Positions 22,787 to 34,910 of a stretch of DNA of 64,000 nt are shown piece by piece. Positions within the stretch are counted from its first letter, which is position 1; every line of letters starts with the position of its first letter. Made by a program: the position numbers and the translations under genes. The stretch is from Ceratothoa steindachneri (lineage: Eukaryota > Arthropoda > Malacostraca > Isopoda > Cymothoidae). The DNA lies in NCBI GenBank assembly GCA_963969495.1, contig OZ018326.1, forward strand, positions 179,283,497 through 179,347,496, read 5' to 3'. The notes beneath the pieces were generated by a model, which was not told where the DNA came from, searched no databases, and was given only the letters and a program-made list of their open reading frames with translations.

Positions 22787-23811
22787 TGTGAAATAATAGT
22801 CAAGGAAGCCCCACGTGGACCCTAAAAACCTGCGTGGCTATCACATATGACGTCAAAGGATGAGAGAACGGGCCCAAAAAACACGCGAAAAGGCTTCGGA
22901 ACGCAGATGTATTTACTTATGGAGGTTTCTCCCCCAAGCCTCGAGGCAATCTTGTCTCTCGCCTACCATCTGGAAGCATGCGAGCGTGAGGGAAGACATC
23001 CGTTATCACAAATTACTGGCTGGAAGAAGTCCATCCCCCACCCCTTTGTTTACCTTTGGAGAATTCCCTCCCTGGCTGGAGTCGATATTACCCCAGCGTC
23101 AGCATATATTTAACGTCAGGCTCGTCCGGATCTAAGCAGTACAGGCTCGCAATCCAGTACGAGACAAATCTCTTCTTGATTTTGCTTCCCCTTCGTCTCC
23201 ACGAGCGCAAAAGAAAGAAGCTCTCCCGTCGGAATTCCGCCCCAGTCAATTGACGATTTTCCAGTAACAGCCCTTCTCGTTCACCAGAGCAAGTGCTCCC
23301 TCGTCAAGGTATTCCGAGGTAAATCTCAACCTTCTGCAATTCTCTTCCTCGAATTGCCCCCCTTCCCTTCGTCGTCTAAGCATTAACTTTTGCAAGACGT
23401 CGACGCGTGCGGATCCCTTTTATCCGGGCATCCCCTAAATATTTATTTTTATTTTGGCTCAGCGCAGCCTTTGAAGAGTCAATCCGTGTAAGCTCATTAG
23501 CTTGTCCCTTTTGCCCGACTATCGAGTCTTAAAGTCCAGGATAATCCAATCGCATTTTATTTGTGTAAATATTTATTTATTTCTTGTTGTGCTATTAGAT
23601 ATTATTTTTATACTAGCTATAGCTAGTAATTAACGGCCAATCTGCACTCGGGGAACAGTATCCCTCCATTTATTTACCCTCGTTATCGTACCCCATCATC
23701 TGGTAAGGGAGCAGAGGTCAGGTCTCTTGGGCGTCGTTTAGCTCTATTCCTCACCACTTGGCCAATCTAATCCCCCTCCATAGATAAATATACATCTGGT
23801 ATAACTCGACA
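22787..23811. mobile_element. solo LTR, family B
   Basis: Starts TGTGAAATAATAGTC and ends ATAACTCGACA. It is flanked by an exact 5-bp duplication, TTCAG at 22782-22786 and 23812-23816. The interior is GC-richer than its surroundings and has no long open frame; a TAAATATTTATTTATTTC tract lies near 23571. It does not align with family A. No matching second LTR or internal region is in the window. Confidence 0.7.
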
Positions 23812-23834
23812 TTCAGCTTAACTACATTGTCCAG

Positions 23835-24715
23835 TGTCAGAGAGAGAGAGAGTCACGCGGACGCAGAGGCCTAGGTAGTATCTCACGGACGAGAGGACCT
23901 CAAATCGGCGTCTTCAGATAAACTTCCAGGGTGAGAAAACGAGCTGAGACGAGCCAAACTGGAGCCCGAGGAAAGATCAGCAAGAGGTTGAGAAGTTCAC
24001 TTACGCCGCGCCCCTTCAGATGGAGTAGGACCCACTTCAGGCGATCCCGTATATAATTCCCAGCACGGGCATGAAAAAATTAGTATTCTCCAGTGTTCGC
24101 CAGAATCAGCCAAGGACACGACGCGCAAATTCTCAAGCGACTCCCGCACCCCAATGGCTCGCAGGCAGGACACATTTATTCAGAATTAATGACGGTCAAG
24201 CAACATGACTCGTCCTTCTGCAATAACCAGCTCAGCTCCTTCCAGTGAGAATATTCCCTCGAGGCAAACCACGGAAATTGTAAGACAATTACGTTTTCTC
24301 TCAATCCACTTCGAGGAGGCGCGACGCTATTCGACCTCGAAGATTCACCCATTATACCCCTCCTCCCCTTTTCTTTTGGGTAGTCGTTTGTGCACGTTCG
24401 TGGCGCGAGCCGAAGCATCCATTTAAATCAATTTTGCTTTCTAATTAGTCTGGTGTATTTCTCATAGTGTCTCCTTTTTGTTAAATTTTATTGTTTGTAT
24501 AGTAGTAAAGATTACTTTTGCTTCCCCTGTTTGATTCCCAGAACGACATAGCCAGCCATTTGACTGAAATCAGCCAAAGGTAGAATAAGCACTCGTATAT
24601 AATTTCGTTGTGACCCACGTGAAAAAGGGGCATTCCCCCGCGCCTGCTTGTCGCCTCATTTCCCTGCATCCAAGGAGGCAAGCGAGGTCAGGGAGCTCAT
24701 CCCTGACCTACGACA
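23835..24715. mobile_element. solo LTR, family A
   Basis: Starts TGTCAGAGAGAGAGAG and ends CCTGACCTACGACA. It is flanked by an exact 5-bp duplication, TCCAG at 23830-23834 and 24716-24720. It matches 57737-58569 over its length, for example GACGCAGAGGCCTA, AGCCAAGGACACGACGCGCA, GGCTCGCAGGCA and TAGTAAAGATTACTTT. The length is 881 bp. It lies 23 bp from the end of the family B LTR. Confidence 0.88.
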
Positions 24716-24870
24716 TCCAGTTACCAGAGGTAGATGCGCATGAATAGAATAAGATAGAAAAACAGTAGGATATAGATATTAATTGTGATATTTTCTTTCT
24801 ATCTCCACGGTTTATGAGTTCATATATTTTCCTATATATTTAAACAAAGCTTCATCCAGTAAAATACAGT

Positions 24871-25005
24871 GAGGACATTTCTTCAGTGTGCAGCAGTACT
24901 CAGCCATCATAAAAGAGAGCAGATGAAGACCACCTGTGTAGTTCGCTTGAAGAGGACATTTTTTCAGTGGGCAGCAATAATCAGCAACCACAATGGGTGC
25001 CTGTG
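24871..25005. repeat. two-copy tandem, 81-bp period
   Basis: GAGGACATTTCTTCAGTGTG with a CAGCAGTACTCAGC tail at 24871 recurs as a close variant at 24952. Confidence 0.75.
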
Positions 25006-25264
25006 GCTGACAACACCGCGATTTCCAAGATAGAAATTAAAAACAAAACCGAAGAAATGGTGATTTATATACATGTTACAGCCCATGGATTTATATGAAG
25101 TTATGTAAAAAGCCACTAAACTCGGATATGCTGCCGCTACCACGATGGTTTTATCTAACAAGCGCGGCACGAAATGACGTTAATGGGTTGGGCTAGCGCG
25201 GCCGCCATTCTGTCAGGCTGGTTAATCCGTTCAATGTGCGAATCGATACAGTGAATGTGCTGTG

Positions 25265-28060
25265 GAAAAGAGGGGAATGGTAGTCACTGTCTTTAAAACA
25301 GGGAGATTGTAGATGCTTGCAGCATGTGAGACAAACGTGAAAGGAAATGAAGAGGTTGAATGGGGTGGAGTGAATGAAGTGCGATCAAGTATAGATGAGG
25401 GTGGTAGGAGTAAAGATAGTGTGGCAGTGATTTTGTGTGAGGATGTGCAATGGTTGGGAATGAGAGTAAGATATCGAGAATTATGTGAGTAAAGTTAAGA
25501 TTTGTATGGGTGAAATAGTGCATGATTATAATGTATGGACCCTATAATGATCAAAGTGAAGCTCAGAAAGAGGAGTTCTGGAATGAGTTTGAACGAGTGG
25601 TCGATGGAATCGGGAATGGGTATCGATTAATGGTTGTAGATGGACGAATGTATGACAGAATGAGAGAGGGCATAACTGGAGTATTTGGTACACGTGGCGA
25701 GAATAAAAATGGAGAGAGGGTGGTATGGTTCTGTGCTGAGTAACTTTATGTGTAGCAAACATTCTTTCAGCGCAAGGATATTCATAAATAATTACACATG
25801 GATTGGGCAAAGGAAAGTGGGTGAAGGTAAAAGTATGATTGCTTAGTAAGAAAGAATGTGCTGAGAGGACGTATTTGATGTAAAAGCTGTAAGAGGTATG
25901 AGTATGGGGGTATCTGATCAGATGTTTGTACTGTATAATGTTAAACTAGTGGTTTGTGGATGGTTGAGAAGACATCCAATCAGAAGTAAAAGGTTAATGA
26001 ATAGAGAGAAAGAGGGGAGTATGTGGGAATCATTGAGAATTGAAGAGATATAAAGTAAGTGCGAGCATGGTGAAACAGCAGGTATGGAAAAAATGAAAAG
26101 AAGTGGCAGCAGGTAGTATAAGGGCTGTATGCGGGTGTTCCAGAACTGAAAAGATGAAGCAAACTGACGATGTGAAGCGTGTAATGGGAACCAAAAAGAA
26201 GTATTACTTACAAATGTATGATAGTAGAAATGAGTGTCAGAAAGATGCAGTTGAAGGGGTCCAAAGAGATCAAAAGTAAAGGGAGAGAAGTGATTTTAAC
26301 AGAGAAAGAAAGCAGCTAATGAAGAGTTTGGACAGAAGACGAATGAGGTTCCCGATGGCAAGAGGAAGCTGTTCTGGAAGGAAATGAAGAGGGTGAAGAA
26401 TCTAGAGAAGAATAGCTGTATGAAAACATCAAGGACAAGAATGGCAGGGTACTTGTGAACAATGGGGAGGTCAGAGGTAGATTCCGAGCATTCTATGATA
26501 AGTTGTATAATTTGAGTATGAAAGATAATGCACATGTAAATATAATTATATTCGTGGGTGTGTACCGTGGTAGGGATAAGGTAAGAATACCATAAATTCT
26601 TGGTGTTCTGAGCCTTCTAAAAAGTTAGAAGACAACAGAGCTAGATGATATTGCCTTTGAGATGCTAAATAGTGAGCGATTTGTTATAGAATGGGTCAAG
26701 TGGCATTTGAAAGTGAGAGTGCATGAGGAATAAATAAATGAAGTAATCGTATCGTTGCTTAATGTTGAAGGGCGAAGAGGGAAATGAAAAAAATATAGCT
26801 CTAGAGTGTTATAGGTTCTAGAGTATGAAGAATTTTGTTTGGGCGTATAAAAAAGATAACTGAAAGAGTGATAAGAGATAAACAAGGAGAGTAGGCAGCT
26901 CTGTGTAAAACAAGTATTTGCACTTAATTAATTGAAAAAAAGTGTGTGAGGGTTCATGGATCTAGATAAAGTTTATGATCGTGTAGATAAAGAAGTGTTA
27001 TGGCGGGTGCTAATTATGTATGAAGTGAGGGGTAAACTATCCGATTGAGTGAAGATTACTTATTTTGAAAGCGATGCGTGGGTTGGGGTGAAAGATAGCC
27101 GAAGTGAGTGGCTTGACATCAGTGGAGGATGGAATGAGATGGTTGTGTGATGTTGCCATGGCCCTTTATAGAGTAGTGAGAGAAGGAGGTATGGGAATGA
27201 GAGAAAATGGTGTGAGATTGGTGGGAAATGGTGAGGGGTGGGTTCTATCTTTTTTTGTTGTATGCTGATGACCTGGTTTTGGTGGCTAATAGTGAAAGAG
27301 ATTTATAATGGTTGATTGTACTGATAACAAGATGTGAGATAGTTTAAAAGTGAATTCTGGAAAGAGTAAAGTGATGTTATTTGATTATAGGGTGTAAATG
27401 GCGTGGAGTGTGATATCTGAGTCTGTGGTGTCACCCTTGAACCAGTGCCAAGTGTTAAGTATCTAGGATTCATTGTATGTAAATAAGAGAATAACAGAGG
27501 AAGCATAATGCAACCACGAGGTTTAAAATGGGAGAAAATCATCTGGGGTGATTAGAGCGTTGGTGGGTGCTAAGGGGCTGAGTGTGAAATGAGCTGGGAA
27601 GCCTCATTAAAGTATGGGGCGTATGAGAGTTAGACTTTGTTATGGGGGAGAGGAGGAAGGAGGAACGACTGGGTGTAAGGGATGTTTCTGTTACGAATGA
27701 GGTTGTGAATGAAAGTGTACTGAGGTGGTATAGATATGTAATAAAAATGGATGGAATTAGACTTTGTGAGCGATTGTGAGGTTGCAAGAAAGGGTTGGAA
27801 GACCGCGTCAAAGGCGGGTTGATGCTTGTGTGAATGAGTGTTTGAGAGAGGAGCGAATTGACTGAGGAGGAAGTGGTTTGTGAGGGTGCGGGATTGGGGC
27901 TTTCTTCACATCAAAGAACTCTAACTGGGCGTGATGCTTAGAGTATATAGCATCCCACCACCATGATTGATGGTTGGCATGTTCTTAAAAGGGCCTATGT
28001 GATGTGGGAGGAGCTGGGATTGTGGAGAGGCGGCGACTTTTCACCGGCGTTAAAGTGCGC
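25265..28060 (+). pseudogene. decayed non-LTR retrotransposon with endonuclease and RT
   Basis: Plus-strand blocks in different frames are in LINE order. Endonuclease part: RSKDSVAVILCEDV-like text near 25400, then QSEAQKEEFWNEFERVVDGI (25550-25610) and RMREGITGVFGT with ENKNGERVV (25660-25740). A HKYTWIGQRK-like block follows near 25790. RT part: GFMDLDKVYDRVDKEVLW (near 26950-27005, motif A) and YADDLVLVANSERDL (27261-27305, the catalytic box, intact). Stops and frameshifts are very frequent. The 3' region runs to about 28060 with no clear tail. A second, shorter copy of the same family lies at 59806-60335. The clade is not certain (RTE/L1-like wording). Confidence 0.8.
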
Positions 28061-28299
28061 CCACTTTCTAGGGAACTAGATTGTGTTGAAGCTGAACATT
28101 TTCCAAAAGGTTTTCTGTAACTCTTAAACTCCACATGTTTTGTTTTATTTATTTACAATTTCCTTAGATTCTCCTTAATTTGTGTCTCTAATTTTAGTGA
28201 TTTTTTCTTTTAAACGTGGTCTTCGCGCGATCGCCTCAAGAAAGTTCTTCATCAGTGCTTTAATGGGCAATGCACATGTTCAGGTTAAAAGGGAGCAAA

Positions 28300-28690
28300 T
28301 TTAATTTTCTTTCCAACAATAAGTAGAGCACATTTTGGACAATCTTTTGTAATGTGATGATATATTTTTTTCTGGTCTTGCTCTACAACACACAAGAACT
28401 AACAAAACTTGGTATACCAAAGCTATATATAGTCCAAGCGAACTAGCAATGACTTTTAAATTACCACAGAGATTCGAGACATATTTTTCATACTGCATCT
28501 TTTCCAAAAGTAGTCTCATATTTATATAATTCCCTAGTGTTAGCAGTATAGTCAAATGGTACCATGAAGTTCTTGTTTGCAAAGAATAAACCTACTGAAT
28601 TTTGACATTCGCCTAGAGTTGTGAACGAGACAATGTGCCATGGAATAGATGGTCTATGGAGGATAGTCATCACAGAAATCGGTTTACTAG
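28300..28690 (-). pseudogene. fragment of a widespread unnamed arthropod protein family
   Basis: Minus-strand frame 28582-28301 contains MRLLLEKMQYEKYVSNLCGN, then LKVIASSLGLYIALVYQVLL and SRARPE-like text. The pattern LLL-K-QY--Y---CGDLKV ... C-CEWDSRAR recalls a multi-copy protein family often seen in invertebrate genomes and probably carried by transposons. Frames shift around 28490, where an overlapping frame (28673-28488) takes over. The recognition is from memory and soft. No catalytic domain is visible. Confidence 0.33.
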
Positions 28691-28875
28691 GTAACTATTC
28701 TGGGTGATTGGTGAGGTAAGACAGTTCCTTTTCATGAAACGTCACTGTGATGGGTTAGACAGACAGATGGATGATTAGTGAGACAATGGTAAAAGGTTTA
28801 AATGATAAATGTACTATTAGTGGCATTTGACACCCTCTGATGATAATAATAAATATAAATACTGCAATTCCAAAA

Positions 28876-29228
28876 GCAATGTTAAGCCTCCTCCATACTG
28901 CATCAAGCATACCTGGAGAATGTTCCTCATTTAAACCAAACAAGTGGCTGTAAGAAATAGATCAATATAACAGTTCTAAAATGAATTGCATCAATTTGGC
29001 TACTCTAACAGTCATACTTTGCCGTCACAGGATACAGCGTGACCCCATTGGTGGGTAAAAACGGTCCCGTGTCCTGGGAGGGCAAGTGACTGCTAAAATA
29101 GCCAAATTGGCAAGTTCTTTTTAGGGCTGTTGGATTGGTCTGTTCGGATACAGCAGCCACTTGCTTAAAGTGGATAAGGAGCGTCTATCAGGTGTGCCCG
29201 ATGCAGTGTCGAGGAAGCTTAACTTTGC
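28876..29228. repeat. long imperfect foldback (inverted repeat)
   Basis: The left arm 28876-29042 and right arm 29059-29228 are reverse complements with scattered mismatches, around a loop of about 15 bases. Matched stretches include AAGTGGCTG with CAGCCACTT, and AATTTGGCTACTCTAACAGT with ACTGCTAAAATAGCCAAATT. The right arm is followed by a Tc1 fragment, so the arms may be inverted repeats of Tc1 relatives. Confidence 0.75.
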
Positions 29229-29309
29229 CATTTTAACCGCATTTTATGGCTGCATCATTCGAGTTGTGTACTCAGAAATACCTAGCTTAACATCAAGTTA
29301 CTGTACTCA

Positions 29310-29375
29310 AGTAGCCTCTTTAAAGCCCAGATTTGAACCCCATTGAACATCTGTTAAAAGAGCTGAAGATCTCCT
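29310..29375 (+). pseudogene. tiny Tc1 transposase C-terminal fragment
   Basis: One frame reads SPDLNPIEHLLKELK, the hallmark block around the catalytic glutamate of Tc1-type transposases. Upstream and downstream are not readable. Confidence 0.65.
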
Positions 29376-29532
29376 TTTTATTTATGTGTCGTTTCTTGAA
29401 TACCATTTGTTCTGGTTAAGCAAAAGTTGTCCCTGTTTCAGGTAAAATAAACTCATTAATTCATCGTCAGTTTTCAGGCGTTAATTGATAACTCCAAGGG
29501 GTTTAATAAAAGTTGTTCTGTTAAAAAAAATA

Positions 29533-30731
29533 ACGGCGTTCGAGCAAAATTTGAAAAAGAAACGCAATATCTCAGCCAAAAATAAATGGATTCCCAAAAT
29601 TAAAAATATTAACTAGATAATAGCTTGGAGATAATAGTTTACTCAAATTAGCTGCCCTATGCTTCCACCTCGGACTCAAGACTTCTCCGAATCTTGTCGC
29701 ATGTGTTCCTCTGTGTCCCTGGGAAGATCTTCAGACACCTCCTTGATCTGGGCTACCAGCTCGTTCTTAATCTTACAGGCACAGCGGTTGGTCTCTTTCT
29801 CAGTCGCGCCACACACATAGTAATCCATGCGATTAAAATCCGGGGAAATTAGGAGCCCAGAAAGTGGCGCTGGTGAAATTGTAGAAATGCTCCGACAATC
29901 AATTCTGACTCCGGATGTATGGTGTTCCAGCAGCAACCATATCCAACATGGATTTGACCACAGTCTCCAGCAGCTCAAAGATACGGGGCAGCAATACGTC
30001 ATCATGAGTGAAGACACACCCACATACCATCACAGTTGTAAGAACTTGGTCTTCATGATATATAGAACGTCGCATGGATTGTAGGCAAGCCACCTCTTGT
30101 TCTAGGTGTTATGCAATTGGTCCTGGGAGAAATTCTGTTCTTCTAAGAAGAACCAGATCGTCCCCTACTCAACAGGATGCTTCAGCTTGACTTCAACAAG
30201 TAGTTCTCCGTGGGCCTTGGCTGTTAGAATTTGTTCCTTTCGACTCTTATACGAATAGTATCGAAGGTCCTTATTCAAAGCCACTTCTTGCTAGCGACTA
30301 CAACACCCATCTCTCTCGATAAAGCCCGGGTTCTTTTGTTCGGGTCTTCCATCAGCTTTTTCCTGCAGTTGTTGGGTGAATTCCGGCATGTGAACGCAGT
30401 CCGAACACCTTTCGTGTTCCTTTCTGCTGAGCAAAGCTTTTTAGTCTCCGTTACAGCTGTCCATGTCACGTCTTATAGCCTTTACAATGTTCACATAGCA
30501 TAGAGCAGCAGTCATAGCGTCGGCATTTTGATACCAAGCGCGAATCATCATGATGCATGTAACTCTTTTACACTATTCAGATGGCTTCCAGTCCTCCATG
30601 TCAGTTAACTGTTTCTCAACTAAAAGTTAGCTCGGTATGCTCTCCAACGCTGTTTACTGTTCACCGATACGTCAACCTGTTACTGAAAAACAGGAGACCT
30701 TAAAATCATTATATTTAGCCCGAACACCCTG
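29533..30731 (-). mobile_element. mariner/Tc1-superfamily element, inactive
   Basis: TA lies at 29531-29532 and 30732-30733. The left end starts ACGGCGTTCGAGCAAAA. The right end, reversed, starts CAGGGTGTTCGGGCTAAA. The match is imperfect but collinear (GTTCG-GC--AA). The length is 1199 bp. The transposase reads from right to left and is broken. The right end abuts a LINE endonuclease fragment. Confidence 0.75.
29655..30470 (-). pseudogene. transposase of the mariner/Tc1 superfamily, broken
   Basis: The N-terminal part (30470-30275) includes NRKKLMEDPNKRTRAL-like text from the helix-turn-helix linker. The middle (30093-29899) has TTVMVCGCVFTHDDVLLP, VVKSMLDMVAAGTPYI. The C-terminal part has SPDFNRMDYYVCGATEKETN and SEDLPRDTEEHM. 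In the family the third catalytic block reads SPDLNPLDYYVWG; here P is changed to R and W to C. The aspartates in SPD and MDYY remain. Frame changes occur at least near 30275, 30100 and 29900. Dead. Confidence 0.75.
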
Positions 30732-30734
30732 TAT

Positions 30735-30990
30735 GTAATCGATCTCATTTTTTGTTCCATTTGGCACTTTCCTTATCTATTTTCCTGTATGCCTCTATCG
30801 GTAGATGGAATTCATAATATAAAGATTCGTTCCTATAAATATCGCTACTCTGTATCCACGTTCGATACCTTTGCCTACTGTAAAACTCTCTACTGTTCAA
30901 GTATTTTGTCTTTGTTTCCCAACCTTTGCATCGAAGACCCTCATAATTATCTTGAACTAATGGTTTTCTTGTATGTGTCTGTATGAGAAT
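30735..30990 (-). pseudogene. LINE endonuclease fragment
   Basis: Minus-strand frames read FDAKVGNKDKIL near 30945, LYIMNSIYR near 30815 and PNGTKNEIDYI next to 30735. These correspond to the GDFNAKVG, -L-IMNTFF and SPNG--KNEIDFI blocks of an RTE/L1-type endonuclease. They are in different frames with stops. The fragment ends exactly at the TA of the neighbouring mariner-type element, which therefore seems to have landed in this LINE. The continuation on the other side of that element was not found. Confidence 0.45.
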
Positions 30991-31664
30991 TCATGAGTGG
31001 CGTATATAAGACCTTCCTCTATTTGTTCAGCCGAGTGAGATGTAGAAACATGTAGATCGACCAGTTAATATGTAGCTTCTTATATGAGCAAAGAAAATTC
31101 GCATTTCGACGGAAAATTTGATGCTGGAAACTACTTTTGGAAGTGACTGACTTCCATTGTCTTTGGAGTGCAGATAGAAGCCAGTCACTTCCCAAATAAA
31201 GCTTTCTTTTGAACTGAGTCTTTATTTTGTATACACGCTTGAAAGGCATGTATCGAATACCGATTCGATATCGTAATCACTAGTTTGATTTATCTATCGG
31301 ATAATCTTATAATTTCTTCTTTTCTGAATGGTGCTGTCTTGTTGTATGACGAAGTCTATGGTACTATTATGTTTACCTCTTTCCCCTTTTTACGAGAGTA
31401 TGCGGCCGTTTTTCAATTAATATTTCCTTCTTACTTCGCTACAATCAAAGGGTCGTCTTAAGTTCTTTCTAGTTCATGGAGCTTAGGGTCATTTGTAAGT
31501 GTCCGAATATTATAAGTAACCAAGGTCCTCAACCTCTGACAGCCTGATCCGTAAACTCAGGTATTCTTATGAACTTCCCTGCCCCCAAGCTTATCTGCCC
31601 TTTACCATGAGCTGGGGTTTGTTTACTCTTGGGAATGGTGAGTATGATCTACGGTGCATTATCA

Positions 31665-31800
31665 TGGAGGTGATGGACCCAAAACTCAACACGTTGCTTC
31701 ATTTCGCCTGGCGAGGGATTCGAACTACGGTCCCAAGTGCACAACAGTATCGAAGATGTGGATATCTCTAACACTACACCTCAAATCCGCCACCTGAGGG
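31665..31800 (-). mobile_element. tRNA-derived SINE fragment
   Basis: On the minus strand, GTGTAGTGTTAGAG resembles a polymerase III A box. GTAGTTCGAATCCCTCG is a good B box about 50 bases later. The spacing fits a tRNA-like head. There is no cloverleaf good enough for a functional tRNA and no clear 3' tail. Confidence 0.5.
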
Positions 31801-33277
31801 CACGCCAGGTATGTTTTTCATCCACTGGAACATTTTTTTCGCAACTTTCTACTTTGGCCTTGTTTATACATGCATGCGTGAGAAAGTGTGTGTGGTGACG
31901 ATGATTTTGAAATATATTTTTCAATTATGTTTTATCACTTCTGTCTCTGGTTTCCAAGGCATAAAACCAATTGTTTGAAGAGCAACAGAAAATAACCATG
32001 CAATAAGAGACTCTTATTTCTATGAATTGACGCTGATTGTTAATAATGCGCCCCGAGAATCATTGTTACATTTTTTTTACAAATACTCAATATTCTTGGT
32101 AATTTGTTAAGCCCTTCAAATCGATGGAGTCCAATAGGCGCAAACTATTGAGCCGAGTAGTTGAGGACACAAAGGGTAGAAAAATAATGAGAATTATCTG
32201 CTAAATGTCTTCAACAAAAACCGAGTCACCGTTCTCTGAACAGTTAGTATAAAGTATACAAACAAAAGTACATAGAAACCAAACGTTTAGTGCGTTACTA
32301 AGAACAAACTCCTATCCTCATACCTTTATTCATATGAATCGAATAAAGTGGTCGTAAAACCATCAAAAATCAATTGCTAATTGAAATTAAATATATAAGA
32401 CAATCCAACATTTTTTTAATCATTTATCGATCTAATTATGCGTTGGGTGAAAGAGACGGTGTTCCTTATTTAACCAGGCTTGAAAGCTAATACAACTTCA
32501 TTGAATGAAATATGGTCATTAATTTTTTAGAATTTTCCAAGCTTTTAAAACGAGTTACCTCCCTAGTCTTATAAGGTAACAAACATATTGAAGGCATATA
32601 ATGAATGACTCTACACCCATTAATTACTCATAAACATCATTATTCACCGTTATTGTATATCTCTTACAGCTTTCTCGTCTTAACTGTTAAGAGCCGGATA
32701 TTTTTCGGTAATTTATTTAATCATCTAATCTTCCATCGTGGAAGTTGATGAGTCACGTTGAGAGACGAAGTGCGAATATGAGCAATAGCACACACACTCC
32801 TTATGCTTGTTCCTGAACATCCCACAGACTTATAGCCCCCCCCCCCCTCCGCCCTACCCACCTCTGTCCCAAAATCATTAAGAACAGTGACACTTCAACT
32901 AAACTGTAAGAAAATACTTGAGTGTTTATTTATGATTTGTGTATCTATCTACCTGTCCGTGCGGATGGTAAATAAAGCAAATAGAAAAAGGAGAAAACTA
33001 CTTGTGACATCGGTGTACGTGAAGTGACGCAGCTATCCTAAGCCGTCCATTTCCTTAACGAGGGCAGGTCCGTTGCGAGCTAAATATTGAACCAAGAACT
33101 ATTGACTCCCACGAGCCACGTGACCATTGCAGCCCCATTTCTGATCGCAAGAAGAAGGTCCGCTGAGAGAGAGGAGGAAGAGGCGTCTTCGCATCAGTCG
33201 GCCACGATTCTTCCTTGGACCAAATCAATGGATTTAAAAAAAAGAGAAATATATCCAGCTTGGAGAAGCATCGTTGA
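31801..33277. other. no gene seen
   Basis: AT-rich, with a C11-type run near 32837. A 64-codon open frame at 33087-33281 (+) has no recognisable features. Confidence 0.4.
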
Positions 33278-33672
33278 GTGAAGTAGTAGTAGCAGCAGCA
33301 ACAGCACCTGCAGTATAGTAGTAGTAGCAGCAGCAGCGGTAATAATACTAGCAGTAGTAGTAATAATATCATCAGAAGTAATATAGATGTAGCTGCGATA
33401 CCAGAAGTATTTGTAGTAACAGCAGTTGTATTCATAGTAGAGGCCGTAGTATTAGTAGTAGTAGTAGTAGCAGCAGCACTAGTAGTGCATAACAGCAACA
33501 GCAGCAGCAGTTATACTAATAGTAGTAATAACACCAGCAGTGGTATTTGTAGTAAAGGCCGTAGTAAAACTAGCATCAGTAGTAGCAGCAGCACCAGTAA
33601 TTATACTAGTAGTAGTAATAATACCAGCAGTGATATTTGTAGTAGTAGCAGTGGTATTTGTAGTAGAGGCGT
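33278..33672. repeat. AGT/AGC trinucleotide array
   Basis: About 130 triplets, mostly AGT, AGC, AAT and ACC, in a diverged array. Because the unit is 3 bp, it is open in several frames as serine- or threonine/leucine-rich strings. These are low-complexity artefacts. Confidence 0.9.
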
Positions 33673-33689
33673 AGTAGGAGTAAACACGA

Positions 33690-34905
33690 GGAGATTCGGT
33701 TCATTACAAACTAAGTGGGGTTCATATTCATTTTTAGGGAAATGATGCAGCGGAAAATTTCAATTTAAATCTCGATATCTGAGATCTTATGTACTGGGAT
33801 GAGAAGAAAAGGAATAACCTAGGAATCATTTAAAAAGAAAATGAAAGGAAAAGTCTATTAAGGACCAATGTTTAGATTAAGTCTACTGCGCATGAGAAGT
33901 GCCACGTAAAAAGTGAACTCCGGCTTACGTCCAATCAGAAGCAATTGTGGATTTTCGCAGCGCCATCATGATATTGCTTGCTTGTTCATTTCATGTTGCG
34001 AATAGTGGCACGTGGGAAAGGGAAAAGTATAAATACTAACGACACGCTTTACTGAATGGAAAATATTAAGAGATAAAAAGGGGTATGATAATGTCAATTA
34101 CCTATGCAAAAGCGCTAAGTCTAACCTGCGAGGTGCCATCCATATTGGAAACTTTTCTTCCTATTTCTGAAGCGAAAATATTCAGCGCCCATCGATTATG
34201 GGAGGTGTTTGAAGTGATTTGAAATATGCTTCAATTTTGTGGCTTCTTGTTCGATGTGGTTACCTCCTACTTGAATGCACTGAGTTTAAGGATCAGTATT
34301 ACTACGATGCTAATTCCCATAAGGACTAGTGTAAAAAAAGCTAAAATGGAATTGCCTCACTTTGCCTTGAAATATCTAAATTTTTTTGTCCAGCTCTTGA
34401 AAGTTGGGTGGCGAGAACGCTCCAACGCCATTAATACTTTGTAATTTTTCGAAAATTATTTTCCCTCTAACATTCTTTGGGAAATTACATTTAGGCAGGA
34501 CACAAACCATTTCCTATGAGTGACACATGGAAGACAGACAACTACCTTATCGGTCCTTTTTATTGGAACGGCAGATGTGAGAAGCGAAAAAACGAAGTCT
34601 TGAAAGAGTCTGAGAGTAAAGAATCAATGATCGTAGAAAATATATCTATATGCTTGTAAGAAGTGTTGCAAAGGTGTCAGGATGCATAACCGGAAAATAG
34701 GAAATACACAGTTAACCTTCCCCCAGGTGAAAATAAATCAGAATTAGTGGAAAGGAATGAGAGCTAACGAGAACACTAAAATCTCTTTAGCGCTACAAAC
34801 AAATAGAGTGCAACAAGAAAACAATAAAATAACTAAAATATAAGAGGAACTATTAAGAATAACTATCGCTGGTGAGAAGCAGCTCTTGACGCGATTCCTG
34901 ATCGA
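33690..34905. other. no gene seen
   Basis: AT-rich sequence without transposon ends or coding-like frames. Confidence 0.4.
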
Positions 34906-34910
34906 GAATT

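Noticed and set aside
33055..33745. Frames of 147 (-) and 86 (+) codons rich in Thr, Leu or Ser
   Set aside because: They are produced by the AGT/AGC triplet array.
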